A DNA stretch of 64,000 bases from Massilia sp. KIM (GTDB lineage: Bacteria > Pseudomonadota > Gammaproteobacteria > Burkholderiales > Burkholderiaceae_D): positions 62,001 through 126,000 of the forward strand of contig NZ_MVAD01000004.1 of assembly GCF_002007115.1 (NCBI RefSeq), written 5' to 3'. The position numbers and the translations under genes are program-made. The first letter of the stretch is position 1. Each line of letters starts with the position of its first letter. Under the pieces are notes generated by a model, which worked only from the letters and a program-made list of their open reading frames with translations, did not search any database and was not told the DNA's origin. This document shows positions 8,233 to 17,092 of the stretch, piece after piece.

Positions 8233-8856
8233 ATGCAACAGCTTTCGCATCACGTTCATATCATGCACGCCGAACCGCTCGTGAGCGCAGGCCTGCATGC
8301 CTTCCTTGCCGGCCGGGACGACTGGACGGTCACGCTCGACGCCAAGACGCCCCAGGGGCGCCGCAGCGCCCGCGTATTGGTGTGCGACCACGCCACGGGC
8401 ATCGCGCTGGCGCGCCAGGCAGTCCATGGAGACGCCTTCGTGCTGGTGGTCACCTCGCTCGACAAGGAGTGGGACGTCCAGGTGGCCCTCGCGAACGGCG
8501 TGCACGGCTACCTGCTGCAGGACTGCGACGCCGACGAGCTGGCGCGCGCCGTGCGCGTGCTGCTGCATGGCCAGCGCTACCTGAGCGCGCCGATCGCGGC
8601 CAAGGTGGCCGACAGCGCGCGCCGCACCAGCCTGACTGCGCGCCAGATCGACGTCCTGCAACTGCTGGGCGAAGGCTGCTGCAACAAGCAGATCGCGCGC
8701 CGGCTGGGGATAGGGGTAGGCACGGTGAAGACCCACGTCAAGGGCCTGATGGCGCGCCTGGATGCGACCGCGCGCACCCATGCGGTGGTGGTGGCGGCCC
8801 AGCGCGGGCTGATCACGCCGGGGCGGCGCGGGATCGTGCATCCTTATCCGATATAA
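8233..8856 (+). CDS. LuxR-type response regulator with degenerate receiver
   Basis: 207 residues from the ATG at 8233. The C-terminal 65 residues are a clear LuxR/NarL helix-turn-helix (LTARQIDVLQLLGEGCCNKQ, then VGTVKTHVKGLMARL). The N-terminal 130 residues follow the receiver fold (VLVVTSLDKEW, ALANGVHGYLLQDCDADEL), but the usual acidic pair near residue 10 is replaced by HAEP. The candidate phosphate acceptor is the Asp in RVLVCDH. It may thus act without a histidine kinase; none is encoded nearby. It is the last gene of the reductase-ohr operon and is followed by a strong terminator. Confidence 0.87.
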   Translation: MQQLSHHVHIMHAEPLVSAGLHAFLAGRDDWTVTLDAKTPQGRRSARVLVCDHATGIALARQAVHGDAFVLVVTSLDKEWDVQVALANGVHGYLLQDCDADELARAVRVLLHGQRYLSAPIAAKVADSARRTSLTARQIDVLQLLGEGCCNKQIARRLGIGVGTVKTHVKGLMARLDATARTHAVVVAAQRGLITPGRRGIVHPYPI

Positions 8857-8886
8857 AAAAAGCGCGGCCGGGGCCGCGCTTTTTTT
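8855..8886. terminator. Bidirectional Rho-independent terminator
   Basis: A run of seven A, the stem GCGCGGCC/GGCCGCGC and a run of seven T. It lies between the convergent ends of the LuxR-type gene and the subtilisin gene and can serve both strands. Confidence 0.9.
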
Positions 8887-8920
8887 CATCACCATGCGCC
8901 TGGCGGCGCCGTGAAGGGAC

Positions 8921-10759
8921 TTACCAGCTCAGCTTCAGGGTGTACTTGCCGCTGGTCGCCCCGGTGCCGCCGCTGTAGTACACGACGCGCACGTAACGGG
9001 TCGAGGCCGCGGTGCCGGTGTTGGCCGAGCTGGTGCTGTCGACCGCGCCGGTGCCGTTCTCGCTGCTCGCCAGCAGGGTGCCGGCGCTGTTGTACACGTA
9101 CAGGTCGTAGTCCGAGCTGGCGTTTGGCGTCATCACCGCGCTCAGGGTCTTCCCGGCGGGCAGGTCGACACGGAAGTAGTCGGTGTCGGTGCTGCTGCCG
9201 AAATAGCCGTTCACGGTGGTGCCGCTGGTGCTCACCAGGTTGGCGGTTCCCAGCGTGTTGTTCGACTCGGTCTCGTTCACGGTCGGGCCGGTCGGGGTGG
9301 TGCCGCCGCCGATCGCCGCGTTGACGGCGGCCGTGGCGTCCACGATGCCGGTGCCGCAGCCCGAGCAGCTCGCCGGGAAGGCGCGCGCGGTCGACTTGAG
9401 GCTCGATTCGATCTGGTCCGGGGTCAGGGTCGACTTCACCGACAGCATCAGCGCGGCCACGCCGGCCACGTGCGGGGTGGCCATCGAGGTGCCCTGGTAG
9501 CCGGCGTAGTTGTCCGAAGCCGGCGCGTTGGTGCCCGAGTTCAGGGTCGAGATCACGCTGTAGCTGCCGTCGCCGCCGGGCGCGGCCACGTCAATCAGGG
9601 TGCCGTAGTTCGAGTACGAAGCGCGGCCGCCGGTCTTGCCGGTGGCGGCCACGGCCACCACGCCCGAGCAGTTGGCCGGGCTGGCGTTGCTGACGTTCAT
9701 GGCGTCGTTACCGGCCGCCACCACCACCACCGCGCCGCGCGAGCGGGCGCCGTTGATCGCGTTCTGGGTGGTCGCGTCGCAGGCGCCGGTGCCGCCCAGC
9801 GACAGGTTGAGCACGCGCGCCTTGTTGGCGTTGGCCGGCACGCCGCTCACGCTGCCGCCCGAGGACCAGGTGATCGCGTCGGCGATGTCGGAGGTGTAGC
9901 CGCCGCACTTGCCGAGCACGCGCACCGGCACGATCTTGGCGTTGTAGGCCACGCCGGCGACGCCGACGCTGTTGTTGGTGCGCGCTGCAACGGTGCCGGC
10001 CACGTGGGTGCCGTGCCAGCTCGAGTTCTGGGCGCGGGTCGGCTGGCCGCCGCCGCATTCGCCCACGGCGATGGCGTCGCCCGGGTCGCTGGCGTCGCTG
10101 TCGCGGCCGTTGCCGTCGTTGGCGATGAAGGTATCGGTGATGAAGTCATAGCCCTGCAGCAGCTGGCCGCTCAGGTCGGTGTGCGGACGGTAGCCGGTGT
10201 CGATCACCGCCACCACCACGCCGCTGCCGGTCGACTTGTCCCAGGCGGTGGGCAGGCGCAGGCCGCCCACCGAATCCGTGTAGTGCCACTGCTGGCTGTA
10301 CATCGGGTCGTTGGCGGTCGCCATGTGGGTCATGATGCGGTCCGGCTCGGCGTATTCGATCGAGGGGTCGCGCGCCATCATCTCGGCGGCCAGCGCGCGC
10401 ACGTCTTCGAGGCGGCGCTTGCCATTGAGCTTGAAGATCTGGGCGCCGGTCGAGATGACGTGGCTCTCGCGCACGGTCATGCCGAACTGCTGGCCGGCGC
10501 GGTCCAGCTTGGCCTTACGGTCGCCGCTGACGGCCGCGGCGCGCGCCAGGCCGCCCTTGGCGGCCGGGACCGCATCCTTGTACTTGACGATGATGCGGTC
10601 GGTTTCCATCAGCCCCACGGCCTTGGCCGAAGCCTGGGCGCCGTTGCCGTTGCCATTTCCATTGCCGACACCCGCCACGGCCGAGACCGAGGCGAGGGCC
10701 AGCGAGACTGCTGCACACATCTTCAACATTGCCGGATGAAACGAATGCGATTGCTTCAT
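8921..10759 (-). CDS. Secreted subtilisin-like S8 serine protease with PPC domain
   Basis: 612 residues. A signal peptide (about 1-29, ending SAVAG) is followed by the low-complexity GNGNGNGNG and an inhibitor-type propeptide (DRIIVKYKDAV). The catalytic triad is complete: D187 in VIDTGY, H249 in HGTHVAG and S425 in GTSMATPHVAG, with the oxyanion Asn in AAGND. After about residue 500 comes a bacterial pre-peptidase C-terminal beta-sandwich (ETESNNTLGTANLV, DYDLYVYNSAG), usually removed on maturation. AAGGAAG precedes the ATG. It stands alone, convergent with the LuxR operon, and is probably an extracellular scavenging protease. Confidence 0.95.
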   Translation of the reverse strand: MKQSHSFHPAMLKMCAAVSLALASVSAVAGVGNGNGNGNGAQASAKAVGLMETDRIIVKYKDAVPAAKGGLARAAAVSGDRKAKLDRAGQQFGMTVRESHVISTGAQIFKLNGKRRLEDVRALAAEMMARDPSIEYAEPDRIMTHMATANDPMYSQQWHYTDSVGGLRLPTAWDKSTGSGVVVAVIDTGYRPHTDLSGQLLQGYDFITDTFIANDGNGRDSDASDPGDAIAVGECGGGQPTRAQNSSWHGTHVAGTVAARTNNSVGVAGVAYNAKIVPVRVLGKCGGYTSDIADAITWSSGGSVSGVPANANKARVLNLSLGGTGACDATTQNAINGARSRGAVVVVAAGNDAMNVSNASPANCSGVVAVAATGKTGGRASYSNYGTLIDVAAPGGDGSYSVISTLNSGTNAPASDNYAGYQGTSMATPHVAGVAALMLSVKSTLTPDQIESSLKSTARAFPASCSGCGTGIVDATAAVNAAIGGGTTPTGPTVNETESNNTLGTANLVSTSGTTVNGYFGSSTDTDYFRVDLPAGKTLSAVMTPNASSDYDLYVYNSAGTLLASSENGTGAVDSTSSANTGTAASTRYVRVVYYSGGTGATSGKYTLKLSW

Positions 10760-11120
10760 GGTTCTTCCTTATGTTTTCCGTCAAGCGATTGCTCGCCTGT
10801 GTAGTTGATGTAACCGGTCAAAGCCGGTGCCGTCTGAATGCGGCGAACCCAGCGTATCGTGAAAGGAAGAGTGCGCGCAGCGGAAAACGAGGCGAATTCG
10901 GCGTATTCACAACACCGGAAACGTCACCAAAATCAAAAACATGGTTTCTTCGGAAAAACGTAAAAGACACAAAATTTTTGATGCAACGTTTGTGCATATC
11001 TTGCACGTCACATGCCGCCTGATCTTAAAAGTCGGACAATATTTAGATGACACTATTGGTTGTCATCAGGCGCAAACAATGGTCTTCCCTCTGTTTGTGA
11101 CGCAAATGAGATGCGCGGCA

Positions 11121-11300
11121 CGGGAGCGTGGTAATGGGCGGGGGAGCGTGGCAATGGGCGGGGGAGCGTGGTAATGGGCGGGGGAGCGTGGTAATCGGCA
11201 AGGGACCGTGGTGACCGGCACGGAACCGAGGTAAACGGCACGGGAAAGAGGCAAACAGTACCGTACCCGATCAAGGTAAACAGCACGCGACCGTAAACGA
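11121..11300. repeat. 20-bp tandem repeat array
   Basis: Seven consecutive 20-bp units (11121-11260) of the type CGGGAGCGTGGTAATGGGCG. The first four are nearly identical and the later ones decay progressively; two more degenerate units reach 11300. It lies in the 739-bp gap (10760-11498) between the subtilisin and receptor genes and abuts the REP-like cluster that begins at 11301. The rest of that gap (10760-11120) holds the AT-richer upstream region of the subtilisin gene; I see no gene there. Confidence 0.9.
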
Positions 11301-11472
11301 CGTCGTCCCCGCGCAGGCGGGGACCCAAGTGCTGTCAGCGCTGTCGCAGTGCCAGCAAACTTGGGTCCCCGCCTGCGCGGGGACGACGGTGATTTCACCA
11401 GCTCGTATCCCCGCTTGCGCGGAACGACGGTGACTTCACAAGCCCAGGTCCCCGCTTGCGCGGGAACGAGGG
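11301..11472. repeat. REP-like palindrome cluster A
   Basis: One unit reading CGTCGTCCCCGCG..GGGGACCCAAG at 11301-11330 faces an inverted unit at 11358-11388. Two further units in the second orientation follow at a 41-bp step (about 11400-11440 and 11441-11471). Each unit is itself a small palindrome of the form CCCCGC-NNNN-GCGGGG. It lies just downstream of the TonB-dependent receptor stop and may help end that transcript. Confidence 0.85.
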
Positions 11473-11498
11473 CTTACTTCGAGGGATGGTTCAGGAAA

Positions 11499-13712
11499 TC
11501 AGAAATTGCCCTTGAACTGGACACCCCACTGGCGCGGCTCGTTGGTGAAGCCGGTCAGGTTGTTGAAGTCGATCGCGCCGGTGATGCGGCGCTGGTCGAG
11601 GATGTTGCGGCCGAAACCGGCGATCTCGTACTTGCCGTTGCCGAAGATATAGCCCACGCGCAGGCCGCCTTCGGTCAGGGGCGCGCCGGTGAACTCGGTG
11701 GCCTCGTACAGGAAGAAGTTGATCTTGGTGCGGTAGGACCAGTCGGTGAACACGTACAGCTCGCCATCGCGGAAAGGCACGCCGTAGCGGGCGGTCGCGT
11801 TGATGGTCCAGCGCGGCGCCTGCGGCAGCGGGTTGCCGTTGATGACGACGCGGCCGGCGGCGTTCAGCGGATCGGTCACGGTGCACTGGGCGCACTTGTT
11901 GACCGACAGGCTGCCGTCGCGGATCTGGGTGTAGTTGTAGCTGGCGCCGGCCGAGACACGCAGGGCCGAGCTCACCGCCGCTTCGAAGTCGAATTCGGCG
12001 CCCTTGCCCTTGGTCTTGTCGGCGTTGATCAGGCGGTTGACGTTCGAGTTGCCGCCCACCACGGTCAGCTGCTGGTCTTCGACGGTGTAGTCGTAGATCG
12101 AGAACGAGGTGCGTGCGCGGCGGTCGAACAGGTCGGCCTTCACGCCCAGCTCATACGACTTGATGGTCTCGGAATCGGCCACGGTGATCGGCACCGATGC
12201 CGAAGCGGCGGCCACGCTCGGGGCGCGGAAGCCGGTCGCTGCGCGGCCGTACAGGTTGACGTTCTCGGTCAGCTTGTAGGTGGCCGACAGGTCCCAGTTG
12301 ACCTTGTCCTGGCTGGTCGACACCGAACCCGGGCCGATCTGGACCACGTTCTCCGAGAACACGGTGCGGAAGTCCTTCTCGTCCTTGGTGTAGCGGATGC
12401 CGCCACGGACGGTCCAGGCCGGGTTGATCACGTAGGTGGCCGAGGCGAAGGCCGCCCAGGCCTTGTTCTCCTGGTTCGAGATCAGGCGCGAGGTGCGGGC
12501 GCCGCTGTCGCTGTTGAAGTTGTCCTGGCCGCCGGTGGCGTCTTCGTTGAAGTAGTACACGCCTGCCTGCCAGTTGAACGGGCCGGTGCTCTTCGATTCG
12601 ACGCGGAATTCCTGGGTGTACTGGTCGAGGTCGGAGAGGAAGCCGCCGGTTTCGACCTGGAAGGGGATGAAGCCCGGGCCGGCCGGAGTGCCGGCGTCGA
12701 TGTCGCCGCGGCTATAGTAGTCGCTCACGTGCTCGAAGCCGGTGATCGAGAACAGCTTGACCGCGCCCAGGTCCCAGCTCAGGCGCAGGTTGGCGCCATT
12801 GGTCTTGAGGCGCTGGAAGTTCTGGGCGTTGGTGACGATCGAATCGAGGTCGGTGCCGTCGGCGAAGGTGTTGCTGCCCTTCTTGATCAGGTTGGCGCGG
12901 AACAGGCGCGCGCTGCCCTGGGTCTGGCGCTGGTGCACGTTGATCAGGGCGTTGAAGCTGCCGCCCGGGTTGTACAGGAACTGGACGCGCTCGGCGTGCT
13001 CGTTGTAGCCGTCGAGTTCGTTACGCAGACGGGTCTTGGCGGTGTCGCTGTAGTTCTTGACGTAGTCGTCGCGGTGCTGGCCCAGGACCGACACGCGCAT
13101 CGCCCACTTGTCCGACAGCGGCACGTTGACGGCGCCGTCGGCGTTCACGGTGTTGTGGGTGGCGGCCGACAGGTTGTAGTAGCCTTCGGTCTTGCCCAGC
13201 TTGGGCTTCTCGGATTCAAATTTCACCACGCCGGCCGGGGTGTTGCGGCCGAACAGGGTGCCCTGCGGACCGCGCAGCACTTCGACGCTGGCCACGTCGA
13301 AGATCGGGTAGCCCTTCAGGATCGGGTTCTCCTGCACCACGTCGTCGTACACCAGCGAGACCGGCTGCGAAGCGAAGGTGTTGAAGTCGGTGTTGCCGTA
13401 GCCGCGGATGTAGAAGCGCGGGAAGGTGCGGCCATTGGACGATTCGACGTTCAGGCTCGGCACCTTGCCGGCCAGCAGGCGAATGTCCTGGCCGCCCGAG
13501 ATCAGCACGTCGAGCTTTTCGCCCTTGAGCGCGGTGACCGACACCGGGACTTCCCGGATGTTCTCGGTACGGCGCTGGGCCGTGACCGTGACGGTCTGCA
13601 GTTCAGGAGCGGCGCTCTGCGCCACGGCCTCGGCCAGCGGCAAGGCCGACAGCGCCAGCACGGCGCCATGCGCGGCGATGACGCGCTTGTGCATCTTGGA
13701 CATCTTGATCAT
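11499..13712 (-). CDS. TonB-dependent outer-membrane receptor
   Basis: 737 residues. A signal peptide (MIKMSKMHKRVIAAHGAVLA..AVAQ) is followed by a plug domain: the TonB-box-like LQTVTVTAQRR, then VPVSVTALKGEKL and VEVLRGPQGTLFGRNTPAG, typical of siderophore, vitamin and glycan receptors of the FecA/CirA type. The beta-barrel ends with a C-terminal Phe (VQFKGNF), the outer-membrane assembly signal. AGGAAA lies upstream of the ATG at 13712. It stands alone without a TonB, sigma/anti-sigma pair or uptake permease, so the substrate cannot be inferred. Confidence 0.94.
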   Translation of the reverse strand: MIKMSKMHKRVIAAHGAVLALSALPLAEAVAQSAAPELQTVTVTAQRRTENIREVPVSVTALKGEKLDVLISGGQDIRLLAGKVPSLNVESSNGRTFPRFYIRGYGNTDFNTFASQPVSLVYDDVVQENPILKGYPIFDVASVEVLRGPQGTLFGRNTPAGVVKFESEKPKLGKTEGYYNLSAATHNTVNADGAVNVPLSDKWAMRVSVLGQHRDDYVKNYSDTAKTRLRNELDGYNEHAERVQFLYNPGGSFNALINVHQRQTQGSARLFRANLIKKGSNTFADGTDLDSIVTNAQNFQRLKTNGANLRLSWDLGAVKLFSITGFEHVSDYYSRGDIDAGTPAGPGFIPFQVETGGFLSDLDQYTQEFRVESKSTGPFNWQAGVYYFNEDATGGQDNFNSDSGARTSRLISNQENKAWAAFASATYVINPAWTVRGGIRYTKDEKDFRTVFSENVVQIGPGSVSTSQDKVNWDLSATYKLTENVNLYGRAATGFRAPSVAAASASVPITVADSETIKSYELGVKADLFDRRARTSFSIYDYTVEDQQLTVVGGNSNVNRLINADKTKGKGAEFDFEAAVSSALRVSAGASYNYTQIRDGSLSVNKCAQCTVTDPLNAAGRVVINGNPLPQAPRWTINATARYGVPFRDGELYVFTDWSYRTKINFFLYEATEFTGAPLTEGGLRVGYIFGNGKYEIAGFGRNILDQRRITGAIDFNNLTGFTNEPRQWGVQFKGNF

Positions 13713-13990
13713 GGATGTTTCCTAACGATGGTGAAAAAAGAACCGATGTCCCCGTTTCTCTTCTTCTTGGCGCCGCTGCTGTGGCAGCGCCCGGCGGGTA
13801 TGCTCCCGCCCTTCGGGCATTGCATCTTGGCGATGTCTTAAGCTTGCCCACTTGGCAAAGGCGGTATTGTCCGCCATCGGCGTGACCCGCGGCAAGTAAA
13901 TATCTGTAGCTTAGGTCTCCTTACAACACTCTTTCCGAGGGGGGATGACGGATCCGGCTAAGCGTTTTTCTAATTTTTTTCGAAAAACTC

Positions 13991-14020
13991 TTGCGCACCC
14001 CGAAAAGGAGCCTCTATAAT
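13991..14020 (+). promoter_or_regulatory. Sigma-70 promoter of the tRNA pair
   Basis: TTGCGC (13991-13996) and TATAAT (14015-14020) with an 18-bp spacer, followed by a GC-rich discriminator (TCGGGCCTC) typical of stringently controlled stable-RNA promoters. The remainder of the 365-bp gap 13713-14077 shows no gene; its left part is the upstream region of the receptor gene. Confidence 0.8.
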
Positions 14021-14077
14021 TCGGGCCTCTTCGGACGCGATGACAAGCGTCAGACAGAAACCTCTGAAAGAGAGAGC

Positions 14078-14153
14078 GGGCGCTTAGCTCAGTTGGTAGA
14101 GCGGATCCCTTACAAGGATTAGGTCGGGAGTTCGACCCTCTCAGCGCCCACCA
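14078..14153 (+). tRNA. tRNA-Val (anticodon TAC)
   Basis: 76 nt including an encoded CCA. Acceptor GGGCGCT pairs with AGCGCCC, the D arm contains GCTCAGTTGGTAGAGC, the anticodon loop CTTACAA gives anticodon TAC, and the T loop is TTCGACC. Confidence 0.95.
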
Positions 14154-14192
14154 GCATCAGATGGTTGATCGAAGTAATGATCAGAGTAAAAC

Positions 14193-14269
14193 GGAGCGGT
14201 AGTTCAGTTGGTTAGAATACCGGCCTGTCACGCCGGGGGTCGCGGGTTCGAGCCCCGTCCGCTCCGCCA
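14193..14269 (+). tRNA. tRNA-Asp (anticodon GTC)
   Basis: 77 nt including an encoded CCA. Acceptor GGAGCGG pairs with CCGCTCC, the anticodon loop CTGTCAC gives anticodon GTC with discriminator G, and the T loop is TTCGAGC. It is 39 bp after tRNA-Val and evidently cotranscribed. Confidence 0.95.
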
Positions 14270-14283
14270 GCATCAAAGAGAAA

Positions 14284-14308
14284 GGGTCCGATTCGTCGGA
14301 CCCTTTTT
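14284..14308 (+). terminator. Rho-independent terminator of the tRNA operon
   Basis: An 8-bp stem GGGTCCGA/TCGGACCC with the stable loop TTCG, followed directly by TTTTT; 15 bp after the tRNA-Asp CCA. Confidence 0.92.
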
Positions 14309-14350
14309 CTTTTTCCGCGTCCGGTCGAAATTCCGCCAGTTATTCCTTGA

Positions 14351-14462
14351 GTTAGCCCTAAGACCGTCGTTCCGGCGCAGGCCGGAACCCAAGTTTGCGT
14401 GCGCGGCCGTGCAAATAAACTTAGGTTCCGGCCTTCGCCGGAACGACGGTTTTTCGGCTAAC
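14351..14462. repeat. REP-like inverted pair B with GTTAGCC flanks
   Basis: Two facing REP-like units (14365-14448; outer CGTCGTTCC..GGAACGACG, inner CCAAGTTT..AAACTTAGG) around a 20-nt spacer. GTTAGCC (14351-14357) and its inverse GGCTAAC (14456-14462) lie just outside, as in element C. It occupies part of the 473-bp gap 14270-14742; apart from the terminator and the palindrome at 14598 I see nothing else there. Confidence 0.85.
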
Positions 14463-14597
14463 TAAGGACGTGGTGGTGCTACCTTAGCGCGCCTGGGGCA
14501 AACTCACGGCGCACCGGGACCAACTGCGGAACTGGGTGTTCCTCCTATACGCCAGTTCTATTCCTCAAGTTCCATCCCCTACCCCATCGGTGCCATT

Positions 14598-14616
14598 TGG
14601 TGCAAAACGCGCACCA
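14598..14616. promoter_or_regulatory. LysR-type operator, second copy
   Basis: TGGTGCAAAACGCGCACCA has exactly the same 6-bp arms and 7-bp spacer as the palindrome beside the lysR gene at 5593. It lies 127 bp upstream of the metallo-hydrolase start and nowhere near another regulator gene. Confidence 0.6.
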
Positions 14617-14742
14617 GTGTGAGCCCGTCCGCATGCCTACCGCACAACCGGGCCCGTCTCTACCATGAAGTCATCCGGTGATCCCGCCGTGATCCCCGCC
14701 CGGCGCCAGTTTCGCGCCGGGCCGACTTCTGAGGAGAATCCC

Positions 14743-15660
14743 ATGTTTCATCTCGACGATACCGTCCGTCCCGCCAACCAGCACCGCGAGGAACTGGTCC
14801 CGTCCCGTTACGCCCTGCAGATCGGCGAACTCGACGTGCTCGTGATCAGCGACGGCGTGCTGCCCCTGCCTGCGACCACCATGGCGACCAACGTCGACCC
14901 GGCCGAGCTGGCGACCTGGCTGGACAACAACTTCCTGCCGCACGAAGGCTTCGACTGGCCGCTGAACGTGATGGTCGTGCGCAGCGGTGAACGCATCATC
15001 CTGATCGACGCCGGCCTCGGCAACCAGTTCGCCGGCTTCCCGCGCGCCGGCCAGTTCCCGGCCCGCCTGGAGGCGGCCGGCATCGACCTGGCCAAGGTCA
15101 CCGACGTGATCATCACCCACATGCACATGGACCACGTGGGCGGCCTGCTGGTCGAAGGCGTCAAGGAGCGCCTGCGTCCGGACGTGCGCATCCACGTCAC
15201 CGAGACCGAAGTGAAGTTCTGGGACCTGCCGGATTTCAGCCAGACCGTCATGCCCCAGCCGGTGCCCGACGTGCTGCGCTCGACCGCGGCCGCCTTCATC
15301 AAGGCCTATCGCGACAAGCTGCAGGTCTTCAAGGACAAGGTGGAGGTGGCGCCCGGCGTGAGCGCGCGCCTGACCGGCGGCCACACCCCGGGCCACTGCG
15401 TGGTCGACCTGGAATCGGAAGGCGAGCGCCTGACCTTCGCCGGCGACGCCATGTTCCCGGTCGCCTTCGACAACCCGGAATGGCACAACGGCTTCGAGCA
15501 CGATCCGGTGGAAGCGGCGCGCGTGCGCATCGACCTGTTCCGCGAAATGGCGGCCAACGGCGGCTTCCTGGTCGCCACCCACCTGCCCTTCCCCTCGGTG
15601 GGCCGGGTCGCCGCCGACGGCGACGCCTTCCGCTACGTCCCGGTGATCTGGGACTTCTGA
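14743..15660 (+). CDS. Metallo-beta-lactamase-fold hydrolase
   Basis: 305 residues from the ATG at 14743, preceded by GAGGAGAAT. The zinc motif HxHxDH is present as H126-M-H128-M-D130-H131 (IITHMHMDHVGG), with further metal ligands in TGGHTPGHC and the FAGDAMF segment. The layout resembles the branch that includes N-acyl-homoserine-lactone lactonases and related esterases, but the substrate is not deducible. There is no signal peptide, so it is cytoplasmic. A TGGTGC-N7-GCACCA palindrome upstream links it to the LysR protein encoded at 5.7 kb. It ends one base from the convergent diguanylate cyclase gene. Confidence 0.9.
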   Translation: MFHLDDTVRPANQHREELVPSRYALQIGELDVLVISDGVLPLPATTMATNVDPAELATWLDNNFLPHEGFDWPLNVMVVRSGERIILIDAGLGNQFAGFPRAGQFPARLEAAGIDLAKVTDVIITHMHMDHVGGLLVEGVKERLRPDVRIHVTETEVKFWDLPDFSQTVMPQPVPDVLRSTAAAFIKAYRDKLQVFKDKVEVAPGVSARLTGGHTPGHCVVDLESEGERLTFAGDAMFPVAFDNPEWHNGFEHDPVEAARVRIDLFREMAANGGFLVATHLPFPSVGRVAADGDAFRYVPVIWDF

Positions 15661-15661
15661 G

Positions 15662-16846
15662 TCAGGCGCGGCGGCGGCCCGGCTCCCCGATCTCGACCCG
15701 GTCGCGGCCGTCGCGCTTGGCCGCATACAGCGCGTGGTCGGCGCGCGCCAGCGCCCCGCTCAGGTCTTCGTTCGGATCGAGCAGCACCACGCCGATGCTG
15801 ACCGTCATGGTGTACGAGGGGCCGCTGGTGATCACGGTGGCCGCGCGCACCGCCAGGCGCAGGCGCTGCGCGGCCTGGACCGCCTCGTCCAGCTGGGCGC
15901 CGGGCAGGATCATCGCGAACTCTTCTCCGCCCAGGCGGCCGATGGTCTCGTGCTCGCGCAGCACGTCGCGCGCGGTGCGGGCGAACACCACCAGCGCCTC
16001 GTCGCCGCTGGCATGACCCCAGCGGTCGTTGAGCTGCTTGAAGTGATCGATGTCGATCATCATCAGCGCGAGCGGCTGGCGCTGGCGCTGCGCCGCCAGG
16101 CGCGCCTGCTCGGCGCGCTCCAGGAAGGCGTGGCGGTTGGGCAGGCCGGTGAGAAAGTCGGTGGTGGCCAGGCGCTCCATCTCGGCGTCGTCCTTCTGCT
16201 TGCACAGCAGCAGGAAGCCGAAGCCGTTGACGATCATCAGGAGGTAGCCCATCAGGTAGGCGAATTCGCCGGCCATGCCGGGGCCGAACAGCGCGTTCCC
16301 CCGCAGGCCGTCGAGGGCCGACAGCGCCACCGCAGCCGCGAACAGGGCGTCGTTGACGCCGATGATCAGCTGCAGCGGCGAGGCGCTGCGCAAGCCGGCC
16401 GCATGGCGGGTGGCGAAGCGGCGCGGACGCAGCAGGATCCAGGCCATGGTGGCGGCGTACAAGGCCACCACGCCCGCCACCATTCGGCTCAACTCGGCGT
16501 GGGTGGCGCCCATGCTGCCCGCCGCCAGCACGACCGCCGACGACAGGGCCGTGATCGGCAGCAGCAAGCGGCCCCAGCGTGTAAAACCGAAGAACACGCA
16601 ATAGGCGGCCACCTCGACCGAGACCGCCAGGATCCAGGCCACTCCTTCCAGCCCGGGCGCCAGCGCCAGCCCCAGGTGGGGACGGGCCCAGCCCAGCAAC
16701 TGGCTGATCCCCATGCCCAGGCGCGCCCACATCCACAGGCGCAGGCCCGGGCTGGGCGCGCCGCCGTGGGTATACCCGGCCATCAGCACGGCAAATGCAA
16801 TATTGCCGATGCCCAGCGCCAGGGTAAAAGTCTGCGTATCGATCAC
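15662..16846 (-). CDS. Membrane-bound diguanylate cyclase (GGDEF)
   Basis: 394 residues from a GTG start (AAGGACGG upstream). Residues about 5-205 hold several hydrophobic helices, a membrane sensor module without a recognisable named domain. Residues about 228-390 are a GGDEF domain with DHFKQLNDRWGH and the active-site variant GGEEF at about 305-309, expected to make cyclic di-GMP from GTP. The inhibitory site five residues upstream reads REHE instead of RxxD, so product inhibition may be weak. It is divergent from the cyclic-nucleotide-binding gene. Confidence 0.92.
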   Translation of the reverse strand: MIDTQTFTLALGIGNIAFAVLMAGYTHGGAPSPGLRLWMWARLGMGISQLLGWARPHLGLALAPGLEGVAWILAVSVEVAAYCVFFGFTRWGRLLLPITALSSAVVLAAGSMGATHAELSRMVAGVVALYAATMAWILLRPRRFATRHAAGLRSASPLQLIIGVNDALFAAAVALSALDGLRGNALFGPGMAGEFAYLMGYLLMIVNGFGFLLLCKQKDDAEMERLATTDFLTGLPNRHAFLERAEQARLAAQRQRQPLALMMIDIDHFKQLNDRWGHASGDEALVVFARTARDVLREHETIGRLGGEEFAMILPGAQLDEAVQAAQRLRLAVRAATVITSGPSYTMTVSIGVVLLDPNEDLSGALARADHALYAAKRDGRDRVEIGEPGRRRA

Positions 16847-17092
16847 TGCCCGTCCTTATGGGGGGTGTAGCCTGCCGTCACGCAGGGATAGCCACGCAAC
16901 AGATAAAAATATGGCAATATGTGTTGCAGTAGGGAATTTATCTTACACGCTTTCCCTAGCAAGGTGCGCACGCCAGCCATATTTTGAACCGCTGGCAACA
17001 AGGGCGCCCCGCTGCGCACGTTTTCTAATGCGCAGCAGCATGCGATAGCGGATAATCAACAGACAACATTTCTTGCCCGCATTGGAGCGATC

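Noticed and set aside
11121..11300. Possible CRISPR array
   Set aside because: The 20-bp units are directly adjacent with no unique spacers, and no cas gene is in the window.
11349..13841. An 830-codon plus-strand open frame opposite the TonB-dependent receptor
   Set aside because: Antisense to a complete receptor gene and begins within REP repeats; no protein family features.
14078..14742. Genomic island integrated at the tRNA-Val/tRNA-Asp pair
   Set aside because: No integrase, no direct repeat of a tRNA 3' end and no cargo; only a terminator, a REP-like element and a regulatory palindrome follow.
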